This document shows, in pieces, positions 25,009 through 33,724 of a stretch of 64,000 nucleotides of DNA (its first letter is position 1; every line of letters begins with the position of its first letter). A model generated the notes under the pieces. The model ran no database searches. It saw nothing but the letters and a program-made list of their open reading frames with translations, and was not told the DNA's origin. Source of the DNA: CAITJF01 sp032654645 (GTDB lineage Bacteria > Pseudomonadota > Gammaproteobacteria > Burkholderiales > Gallionellaceae); assembly GCA_032654645.1 (NCBI GenBank), contig JAULAW010000003.1, positions 434,001 through 498,000 of the forward strand, given 5' to 3'. The position numbers and the translations under genes were made by a program.

Positions 25009-26427
25009 TTACTTCCTGCCGTGCGCGTCCGCCATTTCACGCAGTTCGCGCAACTCGCTTTCAATCGCCGAGAGTTGGTAGTAATCGGAGCCCGCCTGTT
25101 TCGCCAGCTCCAGTTGCTCGATTGCGCCGTGCAGGTTGCCGCGCATGAGGTAGGTATAAGCGAGCGCGCGGTGCTCTTCTTGCCGCTTGCCGAGCGCGGC
25201 ATAATTGCGTGCCTGTAATTCATGCAGGCGCGGGTCGGCGGGATGGCTGACGATTTGCTCGTCGAGCAGTTTGAGCGCATCTTCAACTTTTCTGTTGGTC
25301 AGCAGGAGTTCGGCGTAATCGTAGGTTAACGCACGGTGTTGCGGAAAATTCTGCGTGGCGGTACGGTAGAATTCGACGATGCCCTTGCCATTCTTGCCCG
25401 CCTGCCTGATTTTCCCGGCCAGCGCCGCGATCATCGGGTTCTGTGCTGTCTGCTCTTGCAGCGGAGCGAATTCCTGCGCGGCGCGTGCGGGCTGGTTGCC
25501 GCGCAGCAGGGCCAGCGCCAGGCCATAGCGCTGTGCGGTCTGGTTGCCGTGTTTTTGCGCGCCCACCGCGCCGGTGAAAAACGCCACCGCTTCCTGCGGG
25601 CTTTTCTGCATGGTTTGCAGCTTGGCGCGCACCAGGTGAAAATTGAGGCTGTCGGCAACCAGGTGATAGGGTATCTGCTGCACGCGGTTGGCGATATCGG
25701 CGACGCGCTCGCTGGTGACCGGATGGGTGCGCAGGTAGGAAGGGGTGTTGCCTTCCAGCAGGCGCGTGGCTTTTTGCAAGCGCCCCAGGAAAGCGGGCAT
25801 GGCGCGCGTGTCGAAGCCGGATTTTTGCAGAGTATCGAGGCCGATGCGGTCCGCTTCCTGTTCGTGCGTGCGGGTGAAATTCAGTTGCCGCTGGATGGAG
25901 CCGGCCTGCGCTCCCACGATGGCCGCCTGCGACGCTTCCGGGTTGCTGCGCGCGGCCATGATGGCGACCGCGACGGCAACCATGGCGGCCAGGGAATCAA
26001 ACTTCTGCCCGGAAATCATGCGCGCCAGATGGTGCTGCGTGACGTGGGCGATTTCGTGGCTCAGCACAGAGGCGAGTTCGGATTCGCTTTGCGTGGTGAG
26101 TATCAGGCCGGTATTTACCCCGATGAAACCGCCGGGCAGCGCGAAGGCATTGATGGCGCTATCGTTGATGGCGAAGAATTCAAACTCGTGCCCGGGTTCG
26201 CTGCTGTTGGCGACCAGTTGGTAACCGAGTTGATTGAGGTAATCGCTGATTTCCGCATCGTCCAGATAACGCCTGTCGGCACGGATCTCGAACATGCTCT
26301 GTTCGCCGATCTGGCGCTCCTGATGCGGCGAGATCGTTGCTTGCGATATATCACCCAGGTCGGGCAGTCCATCCGCACGGCATGCCAGCGACGACGTGCA
26401 GAGTATGATAAACAACAAATTTTTCAT
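25009..26427 (-). CDS. bepA: BepA-like periplasmic M48 metalloprotease with TPR domain
   Basis: Periplasmic zinc protease that helps outer-membrane protein assembly or degrades stalled intermediates. 472 residues from the ATG at 26427, chosen because it begins MKNLLFIILCTSSLACRADG, a signal peptide. Zinc ligands are the H124-E125-I-A-H128 motif and a downstream glutamate in EQEADRIG. The C-terminal half (about 270-472) consists of TPR repeats. The three-part layout (signal, M48, TPR) matches BepA/YfgC. Its last 90 or so bases are repeated at 24297-24382. No operon partner is visible, and it is separated from the IS630 element by a repeat-rich spacer. Confidence 0.9.
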   Translation of the reverse strand: MKNLLFIILCTSSLACRADGLPDLGDISQATISPHQERQIGEQSMFEIRADRRYLDDAEISDYLNQLGYQLVANSSEPGHEFEFFAINDSAINAFALPGGFIGVNTGLILTTQSESELASVLSHEIAHVTQHHLARMISGQKFDSLAAMVAVAVAIMAARSNPEASQAAIVGAQAGSIQRQLNFTRTHEQEADRIGLDTLQKSGFDTRAMPAFLGRLQKATRLLEGNTPSYLRTHPVTSERVADIANRVQQIPYHLVADSLNFHLVRAKLQTMQKSPQEAVAFFTGAVGAQKHGNQTAQRYGLALALLRGNQPARAAQEFAPLQEQTAQNPMIAALAGKIRQAGKNGKGIVEFYRTATQNFPQHRALTYDYAELLLTNRKVEDALKLLDEQIVSHPADPRLHELQARNYAALGKRQEEHRALAYTYLMRGNLHGAIEQLELAKQAGSDYYQLSAIESELRELREMADAHGRK

Positions 26428-26577
26428 GCCCGATATGATACCCGCATTGCCGGGCGGTTCCAAAACACAGCATCGGCCATTCAAACGGCCAGTGTCAATC
26501 AGTGATCATCCGTGGCTGAGCCGTTTAAACCTGAAAACATCGGTTGAAAATGAACCGATAGAAGGTAAACCCTCATC

Positions 26578-26680
26578 CCCAGCCCTTCCCCCCGAGGGGG
26601 AAGGGAGCAAAGCCCCTCTCCCTCGGGGAGAGGGGGTGGGGAGATAACCAGCCACTTGGTTGCCGCCTTTTGGCAACCTA
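26578..26680. repeat. Family A composite palindrome, left part (split by IS630)
   Basis: Holds the outer C/T- and G-rich arms and stem-loop 1 (26658-26678; GGTTGCC pairs with GGCAACC around GCCTTTT). The sequence then stops at CTA, where an IS630 element begins, and resumes at 27928. Rejoined, it reads CCTAGTGGAATGGCTAGTAG and matches the other copies. Confidence 0.85.
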
Positions 26681-27927
26681 GTAGTGCGTTCCGGTAAAAT
26701 ATTTACACATTAAGCCACCCCAAGGTCAAACTTGTTCCAGCGGAACACGACGGGTGAGGCGTTGATCTCGTCAATGCCCTTCATGATTCGTGCCTTCAAC
26801 TCATCAATGGAGTTTACCCGGATGTGGCGCAGGAAGGTTCTGGACATCTTCGAGAAGGCACACTCTATCAGATTAAGCCAAGAGCCATGTTTGGGCGTAT
26901 GAACATACTCGAAGCGCCCTGGTCGAGTTGCAAGATAGGCTAACGTTTCTTTCGAGATGTGTGCCGAATGATTATCCAGCACCACGCGGATGATTGCCTC
27001 GGGCGGGTAGTGCTCGTCAAGCCGTTTGAGTAACGCGATGAACTCAACGCTACGGTGGCGATCTTCCACGTTGGCGAAAATATGGCCCGAGTGCAGATCA
27101 ATTCCGGCCAGGATCGATACGGTTCCATGGCGGATATATTCGTAATCTCGCCCAATGGCTGAGTGTTTTCCGGGAACGGGCGGCAGGTCGGGAGCGGTTA
27201 GCCCGATAGCCTGAACCCCGGGTTTTTCATCGACGCTGACAGTATAGATGGGCTCGGGTCGCCCATCATGAACAGCACCTTCGCGGTAGATCGAAACATC
27301 CCGGTAAACCAGCAAGACTTCCTGCATCTTGCGGTCAAACTCTGGATCACGTTTTTCTAAATAGTAACGGATCTTGTGGGGCTTGATTTCGTTCTCGTCG
27401 AGAATGCGCCATACGGTGCTCTTGCCCGCGTGCGCCAGCCGGGGAAAGCCCGCAGACCCGGCGTGTTCGGATACAAAGCTGGCCAAGCCGGATATTGTCC
27501 ACAGCTCCGCAGCTAAACCGTTATCCTTGGGCTTGGTGCAGGCGATGCTCGCTACCCAAGCGCGGGCTTCATTGCTGATTTCCGGTTCGTGCGGGCGGTG
27601 GTAAGCGTCCTTCAACCCCATCTGCACGCCCGCCGCCAGTGCCTTGTCGATGCATTTGTAGATAGTCGGGCGACTGCCCCCGGTCTGCCGTTGCAGGCCA
27701 ACAATCGAGATACCATCGGCGTAGCCGATCAGCACCTTGGCGCGTTCAATCTCGCGCGCCGACGCTGTTCTCGATCTGGACAGTTCCTTCAACATCGTCC
27801 TCTGATCCTCCGTCAATACCAGTGCAGCACGTTTCGTCTTGCCCGCCATGATCACCCCCGCTAAGAGTTGTATAAGAGCCATGGCAATTATATATCAATC
27901 TGTAAGTATTTTACCGGAACGAACTAC
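26681..27927 (-). mobile_element. IS630-family insertion sequence, 1247 bp
   Basis: Terminal inverted repeats of 27 bp (26681-26707 and 27901-27927) match at 25 of 27 positions. The element is flanked by the dinucleotide TA (26679-26680 and 27928-27929) in a CTAG target, the known behaviour of IS630. It has a single intact transposase gene. It landed in a family A palindrome, so the palindrome was here first. Confidence 0.93.
26710..27849 (-). CDS. IS630-family transposase
   Basis: 379 residues from the ATG at 27849, which has GGGGGTG 5 bases upstream; an in-frame ATG at 27882 has no such site. The N-terminal helix-turn-helix region (about 25-70, ADGISIVGLQRQTGGSRPTI) binds the ends. The DDE catalytic triad is visible as VSVDEKPG, RVVLDNHSAH and LNLIECAFSK, the spacing of the DDE_3/IS630 group. 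The frame is intact, so the element may be active. Codon use does not differ obviously from the host. Confidence 0.93.
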   Translation of the reverse strand: MAGKTKRAALVLTEDQRTMLKELSRSRTASAREIERAKVLIGYADGISIVGLQRQTGGSRPTIYKCIDKALAAGVQMGLKDAYHRPHEPEISNEARAWVASIACTKPKDNGLAAELWTISGLASFVSEHAGSAGFPRLAHAGKSTVWRILDENEIKPHKIRYYLEKRDPEFDRKMQEVLLVYRDVSIYREGAVHDGRPEPIYTVSVDEKPGVQAIGLTAPDLPPVPGKHSAIGRDYEYIRHGTVSILAGIDLHSGHIFANVEDRHRSVEFIALLKRLDEHYPPEAIIRVVLDNHSAHISKETLAYLATRPGRFEYVHTPKHGSWLNLIECAFSKMSRTFLRHIRVNSIDELKARIMKGIDEINASPVVFRWNKFDLGVA

Positions 27928-27958
27928 TAGTGGAATGGCTAGTAGTTCCATCAGGGAG
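27928..27958. repeat. Family A composite palindrome, right part (split by IS630)
   Basis: Continues the element interrupted at 26680: TAGTGGAATGGCTAGTAG and TTCCATCAGG, containing stem-loop 2 (ATGG with CCAT). The TA at 27928-27929 is the duplicated target base pair. Confidence 0.85.
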
Positions 27959-28029
27959 AAGCTGCGCCCATATTGCTTCTCCTGTAAATTGCATGTTCTC
28001 AACTGAGGAATTTAGTTTAAACATAATTA

Positions 28030-28641
28030 TTACAGCAGCGGCTTTAATTGCTGCAATATATTGTGCAGAATATGCGGCTGCACTTGTGCGGTAGGATGCA
28101 GGTTATCGGCCTGGAACTGTTCCGGCGCGACTCCATCCAAAAAAAACGGAACCAGCGCCACATGGTATCGTTGCGCCAGTTTCGGGTACAGCGTCTTGAA
28201 GCGAGCAGTATAGTCAGCGCCGTAATTGGGCGGCAGTTGCATGCCCAGCAGCAGCACCTTGGCGTGCGCCTTGCGCGATAGCTGGATGAGGGCGCCAAGA
28301 TTAGTTTCGATGTCCGCGATGGGCGCGCCGCGCAGGCCGTCATTGGCGCCGAGTTCGAGGATGATGATATTGGGCTGGTGTTGGCGCAGCGCCGCAGCGA
28401 TGCGCTGGCGGCCACCTGTAGAGGTCTCGCCGCTGATGCTCGCATTGATTACCTGATATTGCGGGTGGGTGCGCCGCAGTTCCTGCTGCAACAGGTTCAC
28501 CCATCCCGCCTCGCGCGGGATACCATATGCCGCCGACAGGCTGTCGCCGAATACCAGTATGGCAGGTTGCGCTGCGCAGATTCCCGGTAGCAGGCAAAGG
28601 ATACCCAACAAAACTGAGCGGAAGAATACGGAAAATTTCAT
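28030..28641 (-). CDS. tesA: Acyl-CoA thioesterase I / lysophospholipase (SGNH hydrolase)
   Basis: Periplasmic or membrane-associated esterase with thioesterase and lysophospholipase activity in the family. 203 residues with a signal peptide (core FFRSVLLGILCLLPG, cleavage after CAA). Catalytic serine S34 lies in FGDSLSAAYG, the oxyanion Gly and Asn in SISGETS and LGANDGLRG, and the Asp-His pair in DNLHPT. The ATG at 28641 overlaps the start of ybbA on the opposite strand, a compact divergent arrangement known for tesA/ybbA pairs. Any promoter of one gene must therefore lie inside the other. Confidence 0.92.
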   Translation of the reverse strand: MKFSVFFRSVLLGILCLLPGICAAQPAILVFGDSLSAAYGIPREAGWVNLLQQELRRTHPQYQVINASISGETSTGGRQRIAAALRQHQPNIIILELGANDGLRGAPIADIETNLGALIQLSRKAHAKVLLLGMQLPPNYGADYTARFKTLYPKLAQRYHVALVPFFLDGVAPEQFQADNLHPTAQVQPHILHNILQQLKPLL

Positions 28642-29323
28642 GGCAGCCATTGTGCAGGCAGTGAATCTCGGTAAGCAAGTGGAAAGCCCCTCAAAGGAAG
28701 GAGAGGCTCAACCTTTAGTTATTCTGCATGATGTCAGCTTTGCCGTCGAGACTGGCGACAGCCTTGCCATCCTGGGTGCTTCCGGTTCCGGCAAGTCCAC
28801 TCTGCTGGGGCTGCTGGCCGGGCTGGATGTACCCAGCAGCGGCACAGTGTATCTGGACGGGGTGGATGTTTTTTCCTTTGATGAAGATGGCCGCGCGCAT
28901 TTGCGCGGACGCCTGGCGGGCTTTGTGTTCCAGTCGTTCCAGTTGCTGCCCGCCTTGACCGCGCTGGAAAACGTAATGCTGCCGCTGGAACTGCGTGCCG
29001 TACCGGATGCGCGCGCGCGCGCCATGGAAGCCATGCGGCGTGTTGAATTGACGCAGCGCATGGGTCATCTGCCCAAACATCTTTCCGGCGGCGAGCAGCA
29101 GCGCGTGGCGATTGCGCGTGCTTTCGTCGCGCAGCCAAAAATCCTGTTCGCGGACGAACCCACCGGCAATCTCGACGCCGCCACCGGCGCACAAATCATT
29201 GATCTGCTGCTGGAACTGAACCGCGCGCAGGGCACAACCCTGGTCATGGTCACCCATGATGAAGCGCTGGCGCGGCGCTGCAACAGGCAGTTGCATTTGT
29301 CGGCGGGGCGGGTGGAGCTATGA
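28640..29323 (+). CDS. ybbA: ABC transporter ATP-binding protein, YbbA/LolD type
   Basis: 227-residue ATPase of the MacB/LolD branch. Walker A GASGSGKST, the Q-loop FVFQSFQL, the signature LSGGEQQRVAIARA, Walker B ILFADEPTGNLD and the H-loop VTHDE are all present. Family members power permeases that move substrates from the inner membrane. Its ATG overlaps the tesA ATG on the other strand by two bases. The usual permease partner (YbbP, about 800 residues) does not follow; instead there are about 300 bp without a gene. Either the permease is encoded elsewhere or the gene is a relic still under selection. Confidence 0.92.
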   Translation: MAAIVQAVNLGKQVESPSKEGEAQPLVILHDVSFAVETGDSLAILGASGSGKSTLLGLLAGLDVPSSGTVYLDGVDVFSFDEDGRAHLRGRLAGFVFQSFQLLPALTALENVMLPLELRAVPDARARAMEAMRRVELTQRMGHLPKHLSGGEQQRVAIARAFVAQPKILFADEPTGNLDAATGAQIIDLLLELNRAQGTTLVMVTHDEALARRCNRQLHLSAGRVEL

Positions 29324-29407
29324 CGTATCCCCTCCCACGTTTCTGGGAGAGACCGCAGCCGCCAATTTTTTCGCCCGAATTGAGCCCCGTGAACCGGAGC
29401 GAGTAGG

Positions 29408-29429
29408 GTGGGCACGCTTTTGTGCCCAC
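29408..29429. repeat. Hairpin repeat GTGGGCAC/GTGCCCAC
   Basis: GTGGGCAC (29408-29415) is complementary to GTGCCCAC (29422-29429) around GCTTTT. It lies in the 298-bp gap after ybbA, which otherwise holds nothing I recognise. A related hairpin lies at 9868-9895. Confidence 0.6.
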
Positions 29430-30098
29430 GCGGTTTCTCGTATCGCGCACTGCGTGTGCAAACGATGAAGCTGTTTGCCCTACAAAAAACTTGAGATTCA
29501 TGGGTAGGGGGTATGAGCTTATTGGCATGCGGTGGCGCCAAATTCTCAAGCGCGCCGCAAAATAACTTTTTACATGAAACAGCAAGAGCGGCTTTTGCTG
29601 GTCTTGCCGTTCAGGGTGCTGCTAAAACGATTCCGCCTTTTCCTTTTTGACTCGATGCAATAATGGCATGGCGGCCAGGTATTCCTCGCGCGTCACCTTG
29701 CCATCCTTGTTGGTATCCACCTCGTCGAAATACATGGTCACATAAGGCATTGCTTGCGCTTCTTCCCGATCCAATCCGCCGTCATGGTTGGTATCAGCCG
29801 CAGCAAATCGTTTATCAAGATGCTCCATGCCTCTACCGACCATTGCATTCTTGCGCAAGTCCCTCATTTCTTCAAGCGTAACCTTGCCGTTCTTGTCTGT
29901 ATCCATTTCCTTGAAGCGCTTGGCATTAAAGGCGTTAAACTCGGCCTTGGAAACTGAACCATCCGCATTGGCGTCCATTTGTTTGAACATCATATCTTCC
30001 ATGGGCTCTCGTGCCTGGCCTTGTATTGATCCCTGGCACGCATCGGGTTCCGCGTGCGCCAAGGTTGCCCCCATTACAAAACCTGCTGACATGGCAAC

Positions 30099-30107
30099 AA
30101 GAGAGAT
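30099..30107. repeat. 9-bp target duplication of the IS4-family element, left copy
   Basis: AAGAGAGAT, repeated at 31441-31449 on the other side of the element. Confidence 0.9.
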
Positions 30108-31440
30108 CACTGGTGTCCGGTTAAATTGGGTATCGACAGCGTGAAGCCCAGTATTTATGCGGGTTACAGAGAAAATATTTTGGTGCCGATTTGAAATCAG
30201 TTTTCTCACATTCAGGTTCGAGTAACTTCCAGAGATCAATTTCTCTGGAGGTGAGCTATGAACTTGGGCAAGACGTTGTTCGCGCAACTCATGGAGTTTG
30301 TGCCGTGGACCAGCTTCGCGCGAATTGTCGAGCGCCGTGGCGGCGATTCCGGCGTGCGCGTCTTGAATTGCACCGAGCAATTCCGCGCCATGGCCTTCGC
30401 GCAACTGACTTATCGCGAGAGTCTGCGCGACATCGAAATCTGTTTGCTGTCCAACCAGAAGAAGCTTTACGGCATGGGCTTTCGCACGCCAGTCAAACGT
30501 TCGACGCTGGCCGATGCCAACGAAGGGCGCGACTGGCATATATGGGAAGACTTGGCGATGGTGCTTATCCGCCGTGCGCGCAAGCTTTATTGCAAGGACA
30601 GCTTTGGCATCGATCTCGACAACACGGTCTACGCCTTGGATGCGACGACCATCGACCTGTGCCTGTCGCTTTTTCCATGGGCGCCGTTTCGTTCTACCAA
30701 AGCGGCGGTCAAGATGCATACGCTGCTGGACTTGCGCGGCAACATCCCGGCATTCATCCACATTTCCGACGGCAAGATGGGCGATGTCAACGTTCTGGAT
30801 ACTTTGCCCATCGAAGCGGGGGCGTTTTATGTGATGGATCGTGGCTACCTCGACTTCGCCAGGCTGTTCGCGCTCCACCAGGCGGGCGCGTTCTTCGTGA
30901 CCCGCGCGAAACGGGGCATGAACGCTCACAGGGTGCGCTCGATGAAGGCGGATCGAAGCACGGGAATAATCTGCGACCAACTCATCGCGCTGGATGGTTT
31001 TTACACCCAGAAAGGCTACCCGGAACAGTTGCGGCGCGTCCGTTTCAAAGACCCGGAAACCGGCAAGACGTTGGTGTTCCTGACCAACAATACGACGTTG
31101 CCCGCGTTGACCATCGCCGCGCTGTACAAGCAGCGATGGCAAGTCGAATTGTTTTTCAAATGGATCAAGCAGCATCTGCGTATCAAACGTTTTATTGGCA
31201 ACAGCGAGAATGCGGTGAAGACGCAAATCTGGTGCGCCATCGCCACCTACGTGCTGATTGCCGTTGTTAAAAAGGAGTTACAAATTGATGCCTCGCTTTA
31301 CACTTTGCTACAGATATTGTCGGTCTCCGTTTTCGAGAAAACCCCGCTATCTCAAGCTTTCGCGGGGGGCAGTTACATTTCCGAACCTGACCCCATGCAT
31401 AACCAATTAAATTTGTTCGGTTTTTAACCGGACAGCAGTG
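30108..31440 (+). mobile_element. IS4-family insertion sequence, 1333 bp
   Basis: Terminal inverted repeats begin CACTGGTGTCCGGTTAAA (30108-30125) on the left and have the matching CACTGCTGTCCGGTTAAA on the right, reverse complement (31423-31440). The 9-bp duplication AAGAGAGAT flanks it. It carries one intact transposase. It sits in the signal-peptide codons of an EF-hand gene. Confidence 0.92.
30258..31427 (+). CDS. IS4-family transposase
   Basis: 389 residues. An N-terminal region (about 1-70, LMEFVPWTSFARIVERRGGD) resembles the DUF4372 domain of IS4 transposases, and the rest is the DDE_Tnp_1 core. Catalytic Asp residues lie in ALDATTIDLCL and VMDRGYLDF. The YREK signature (Y-x2-R-x3-E-x6-K) is present as YKQRWQVELFFKWIK. 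GAGGTGAGCT precedes the ATG. The frame is intact, so the element is potentially mobile. Confidence 0.93.
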   Translation: MNLGKTLFAQLMEFVPWTSFARIVERRGGDSGVRVLNCTEQFRAMAFAQLTYRESLRDIEICLLSNQKKLYGMGFRTPVKRSTLADANEGRDWHIWEDLAMVLIRRARKLYCKDSFGIDLDNTVYALDATTIDLCLSLFPWAPFRSTKAAVKMHTLLDLRGNIPAFIHISDGKMGDVNVLDTLPIEAGAFYVMDRGYLDFARLFALHQAGAFFVTRAKRGMNAHRVRSMKADRSTGIICDQLIALDGFYTQKGYPEQLRRVRFKDPETGKTLVFLTNNTTLPALTIAALYKQRWQVELFFKWIKQHLRIKRFIGNSENAVKTQIWCAIATYVLIAVVKKELQIDASLYTLLQILSVSVFEKTPLSQAFAGGSYISEPDPMHNQLNLFGF

Positions 31441-31449
31441 AAGAGAGAT
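31441..31449. repeat. 9-bp target duplication of the IS4-family element, right copy
   Basis: AAGAGAGAT, identical to 30099-30107. Confidence 0.9.
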
Positions 31450-31660
31450 AATCATTTTTTTCATGAATTGATCCTTATTAAAACTTTCGAGAATAAAAAT
31501 ATGCAGCCGCACCAAGCCCATCATAAAAACGCTTGTTCAGAAGCAGACACACTGCCTGCAAGTAAGTTCCAAACCGGGGTGAAGTTCAGAACGGACGCCT
31601 GCAGTAAGGTATAATCGCGCCACATTTTTTTGCCGCACCCGCACTACACCCACGCCCAAG

Positions 31661-33724
31661 ATGAACGTACTCTACGAAGAAGACGGCACCTTCAAAGTTG
31701 GCGCCATCCTGGCCGACAATACCACTTCATTGCAGGTGGAAAGCACGCACGGCAAGCGCAGCAAAATCAAGGAGGCGAATGTGCTGCTGCGCTTCGACCG
31801 CCCGGGATTGTCTGATTTCATGGCGCAGGCGGAAGGTATCTCGTCGGGCATGGATACGGAATTTCTGTGGGAATGCAGCCCTGCGGAGGAGTTCGGTTTT
31901 GATGCGCTGGCCAGCGAGTATTTCGGCCATGCGCCCGACCCCGTCGAAGCGGCTGGCGCCTTGCTCCGCCTGCATTCTTCACCGATGCACTTCTACAAGA
32001 AGGGCAAGGGCCACTACAAGGCAGCGCCGCCGGATGCGCTCAAGTCGGCGCTGGCCAGCGCCGAAAAAAAGCGCTTGCAGGCTGCTCTGCAAGCGCGTTA
32101 CACCGGTGAGCTGATCTCTTTCACATTCCCGCCTGAATTCACCGATAAGCTGCCGCAACTGCTCTATAAGCCCGACCGCAATACGCCAGAAGTGAAGGCG
32201 CTGGAAGCTGCCTGTGCCGCTACCCACTTGTCTGCTGCGCATCTGTTGCAACGCTGCGGCGCGCTGCCTTCCACACAGAATTACCATTTGCAACGATTCC
32301 TGCTCGAACATTTCCCGCATGGCACCGGCTTTCCGGAAGTCATCGTGGACCCGCATCCCGAATTGCCGCTGGCCGAAGATACCGCCTTCAGCATCGACGA
32401 TGCCACCACCACGGAAATTGACGACGCGTTTTCAGTAAGACAACTTACCAACGGCAACTGGCGCATCGGCATACACATCGCCGCACCTGCGCTGACCATT
32501 CCTTCAGGCTCACCGATAGACGGCATTGCCGCACAGCGCATGTCCACGGTTTATATGCCGGGGGGCAAGATCACCATGCTGCCGGACAGCGTGGTTCAGG
32601 CCTATACGTTGAACGCGGATAATGTTTGCCCCTCGTTGTCCATGTACCTCGAAGTGGATGCCGTTACTCTTGCCGTGATAGCTACGGAAAGCCGTATCGA
32701 GCGCACCCACATCACCGCCAACCTGCGCCACGATACGCTGGAACCGTTGTTCAACGAAACCACGCTGGCCGCGGGCAAACTGGATTACCCTTTCGCGCCG
32801 GAACTCAAGCTGCTGTGGGATGTTGCGCAAAAATTGGAAGCGGTGCGCGGCAAATCTGCCGACAACAGCACGCAACAGATGGATTACAATTTCTACGTGG
32901 AGAACGACTGCATTACCATCAGCTCGCGGCAGCGCGGTTCGCCCATAGACAAGGTGGTGGCGGAGCTGATGATTTTCGTCAACAGCGAATGGGGCAAGCT
33001 ACTCGCGGCGCACGATGTGGCGGGCATTTACCGCACGCAGAGCAACGGCAAGGTGAAGATGAGCACCGTGCCCGCACCGCACCAGGGGTTGGGCGTGGAA
33101 CAATACCTGTGGTCCAGTTCACCGCTGCGCCGCTATGTGGATTTTGTCAACCAGCGCCAGATCATCAGCCTGTTGCGCGGCGAAGCGCCCGTTTACGCCA
33201 AAAACGACACCAAGCTGTTTGCCGTGATGCGCGACTTCGATACTGCCTACACCCTCTACAACGAATTCCAGCGCAACATGGAACGCTACTGGTGCCTGCG
33301 CTGGTTGTTGCAGGAGAAAGACAAGTTGGTTGCCCTCTCCCCTCTCCCACAAATACCCTCTCCTCAATCCTCTGGTGGAACTTCTAGCCATTCGACTAAG
33401 CCCGCAAGCGGGCGAGGAAGCGAACGAGAAGTGGGGCAAGCTGGTATCTTGTCGCAAGACAAAAACTCGCAAAAGCAATCTTTAATTCCTGCGGGCGAGG
33501 GAGCAACCGAACCGTTACGCGGGCTCGCCGTTGACGCGCTGGTGCTGCGCGAGAATATGGTAAAACTTGCGCGCATCCCGCTGATCGGACGCATCCCCTC
33601 GCTGCCGGAATTGCCGCCCAACACGCGCGTCGTGTTAGAGATAGGTGGGATTGATTTGCTCGATCTGAATTTCAGCGCACGCTTTATCTCGGCGATTGAT
33701 GAGGCCGCGACTTGCCAACCCTGA
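31661..33724 (+). CDS. RNase II-family (RNB domain) exoribonuclease with inserted repeat peptide
   Basis: 687-residue RNB-domain protein, predicted to degrade RNA processively from the 3' end. The active-site motif IDDATTTEIDDAF (about residue 240-255) supplies the metal-binding aspartates. The RNB domain runs from about 225 to 545 and includes SSSPLRRYVDFVNQRQ. About 60 residues near the C-terminus (about 555-618; SPLPQIPSPQSSGG, SHSTKPASG and on to IPAGEGA) come from a family A repeat. They sit between the RNB core and the final beta-rich domain. The ATG has a -10-like TATAAT at 31610-31615 upstream. Its stop overlaps the start of the TonB-like gene. Confidence 0.88.
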   Translation: MNVLYEEDGTFKVGAILADNTTSLQVESTHGKRSKIKEANVLLRFDRPGLSDFMAQAEGISSGMDTEFLWECSPAEEFGFDALASEYFGHAPDPVEAAGALLRLHSSPMHFYKKGKGHYKAAPPDALKSALASAEKKRLQAALQARYTGELISFTFPPEFTDKLPQLLYKPDRNTPEVKALEAACAATHLSAAHLLQRCGALPSTQNYHLQRFLLEHFPHGTGFPEVIVDPHPELPLAEDTAFSIDDATTTEIDDAFSVRQLTNGNWRIGIHIAAPALTIPSGSPIDGIAAQRMSTVYMPGGKITMLPDSVVQAYTLNADNVCPSLSMYLEVDAVTLAVIATESRIERTHITANLRHDTLEPLFNETTLAAGKLDYPFAPELKLLWDVAQKLEAVRGKSADNSTQQMDYNFYVENDCITISSRQRGSPIDKVVAELMIFVNSEWGKLLAAHDVAGIYRTQSNGKVKMSTVPAPHQGLGVEQYLWSSSPLRRYVDFVNQRQIISLLRGEAPVYAKNDTKLFAVMRDFDTAYTLYNEFQRNMERYWCLRWLLQEKDKLVALSPLPQIPSPQSSGGTSSHSTKPASGRGSEREVGQAGILSQDKNSQKQSLIPAGEGATEPLRGLAVDALVLRENMVKLARIPLIGRIPSLPELPPNTRVVLEIGGIDLLDLNFSARFISAIDEAATCQP
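33332..33508. repeat. Family A composite palindrome inside the RNase II-family gene
   Basis: Carries CCTCAATCCTCTGGTGG, CTAGCCATTCGACTAAG and the CCCGCAAGCGGG stem (33401-33412). The half after the stem is diverged and longer than in other copies, and a second CTTGTCGCAAGAC hairpin follows near 33448. The coding frame remains open. Confidence 0.8.

Larger units (their letters stand above)
29622..31464 (-). pseudogene. EF-hand calcium-binding exported protein, interrupted by an IS4-family element
   Basis: The gene consists of two pieces: 31464-31441 and 30107-29622 on the minus strand, with the IS at 30108-31440 between. One copy of the 9-bp target duplication must be removed when rejoining. 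The rejoined start reads MKKMIISLVAMSAGFVMGA and then TLAHAEPD, a perfect signal peptide. The mature part has four EF-hand loops: DANADGSVSKAE, DTDKNGKVTLEE, DTNHDGGLDREE and DTNKDGKVTREE, with calcium-binding Asp/Asn positions kept. AAGGA precedes the original ATG. The insertion after Leu8 separates the signal peptide, so export is lost unless expression starts elsewhere. Confidence 0.88.

Noticed and set aside
25336..26505. A 389-residue plus-strand frame opposite the BepA-like protease
   Set aside because: Antisense to a gene with a clear zinc site and signal peptide; it has no domain features of its own.
30108..31226. Upstream continuation of the EF-hand frame through the IS4 element as one 534-residue protein
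   Set aside because: The extra part is antisense to the transposase. The 9-bp duplication shows where the gene was cut.
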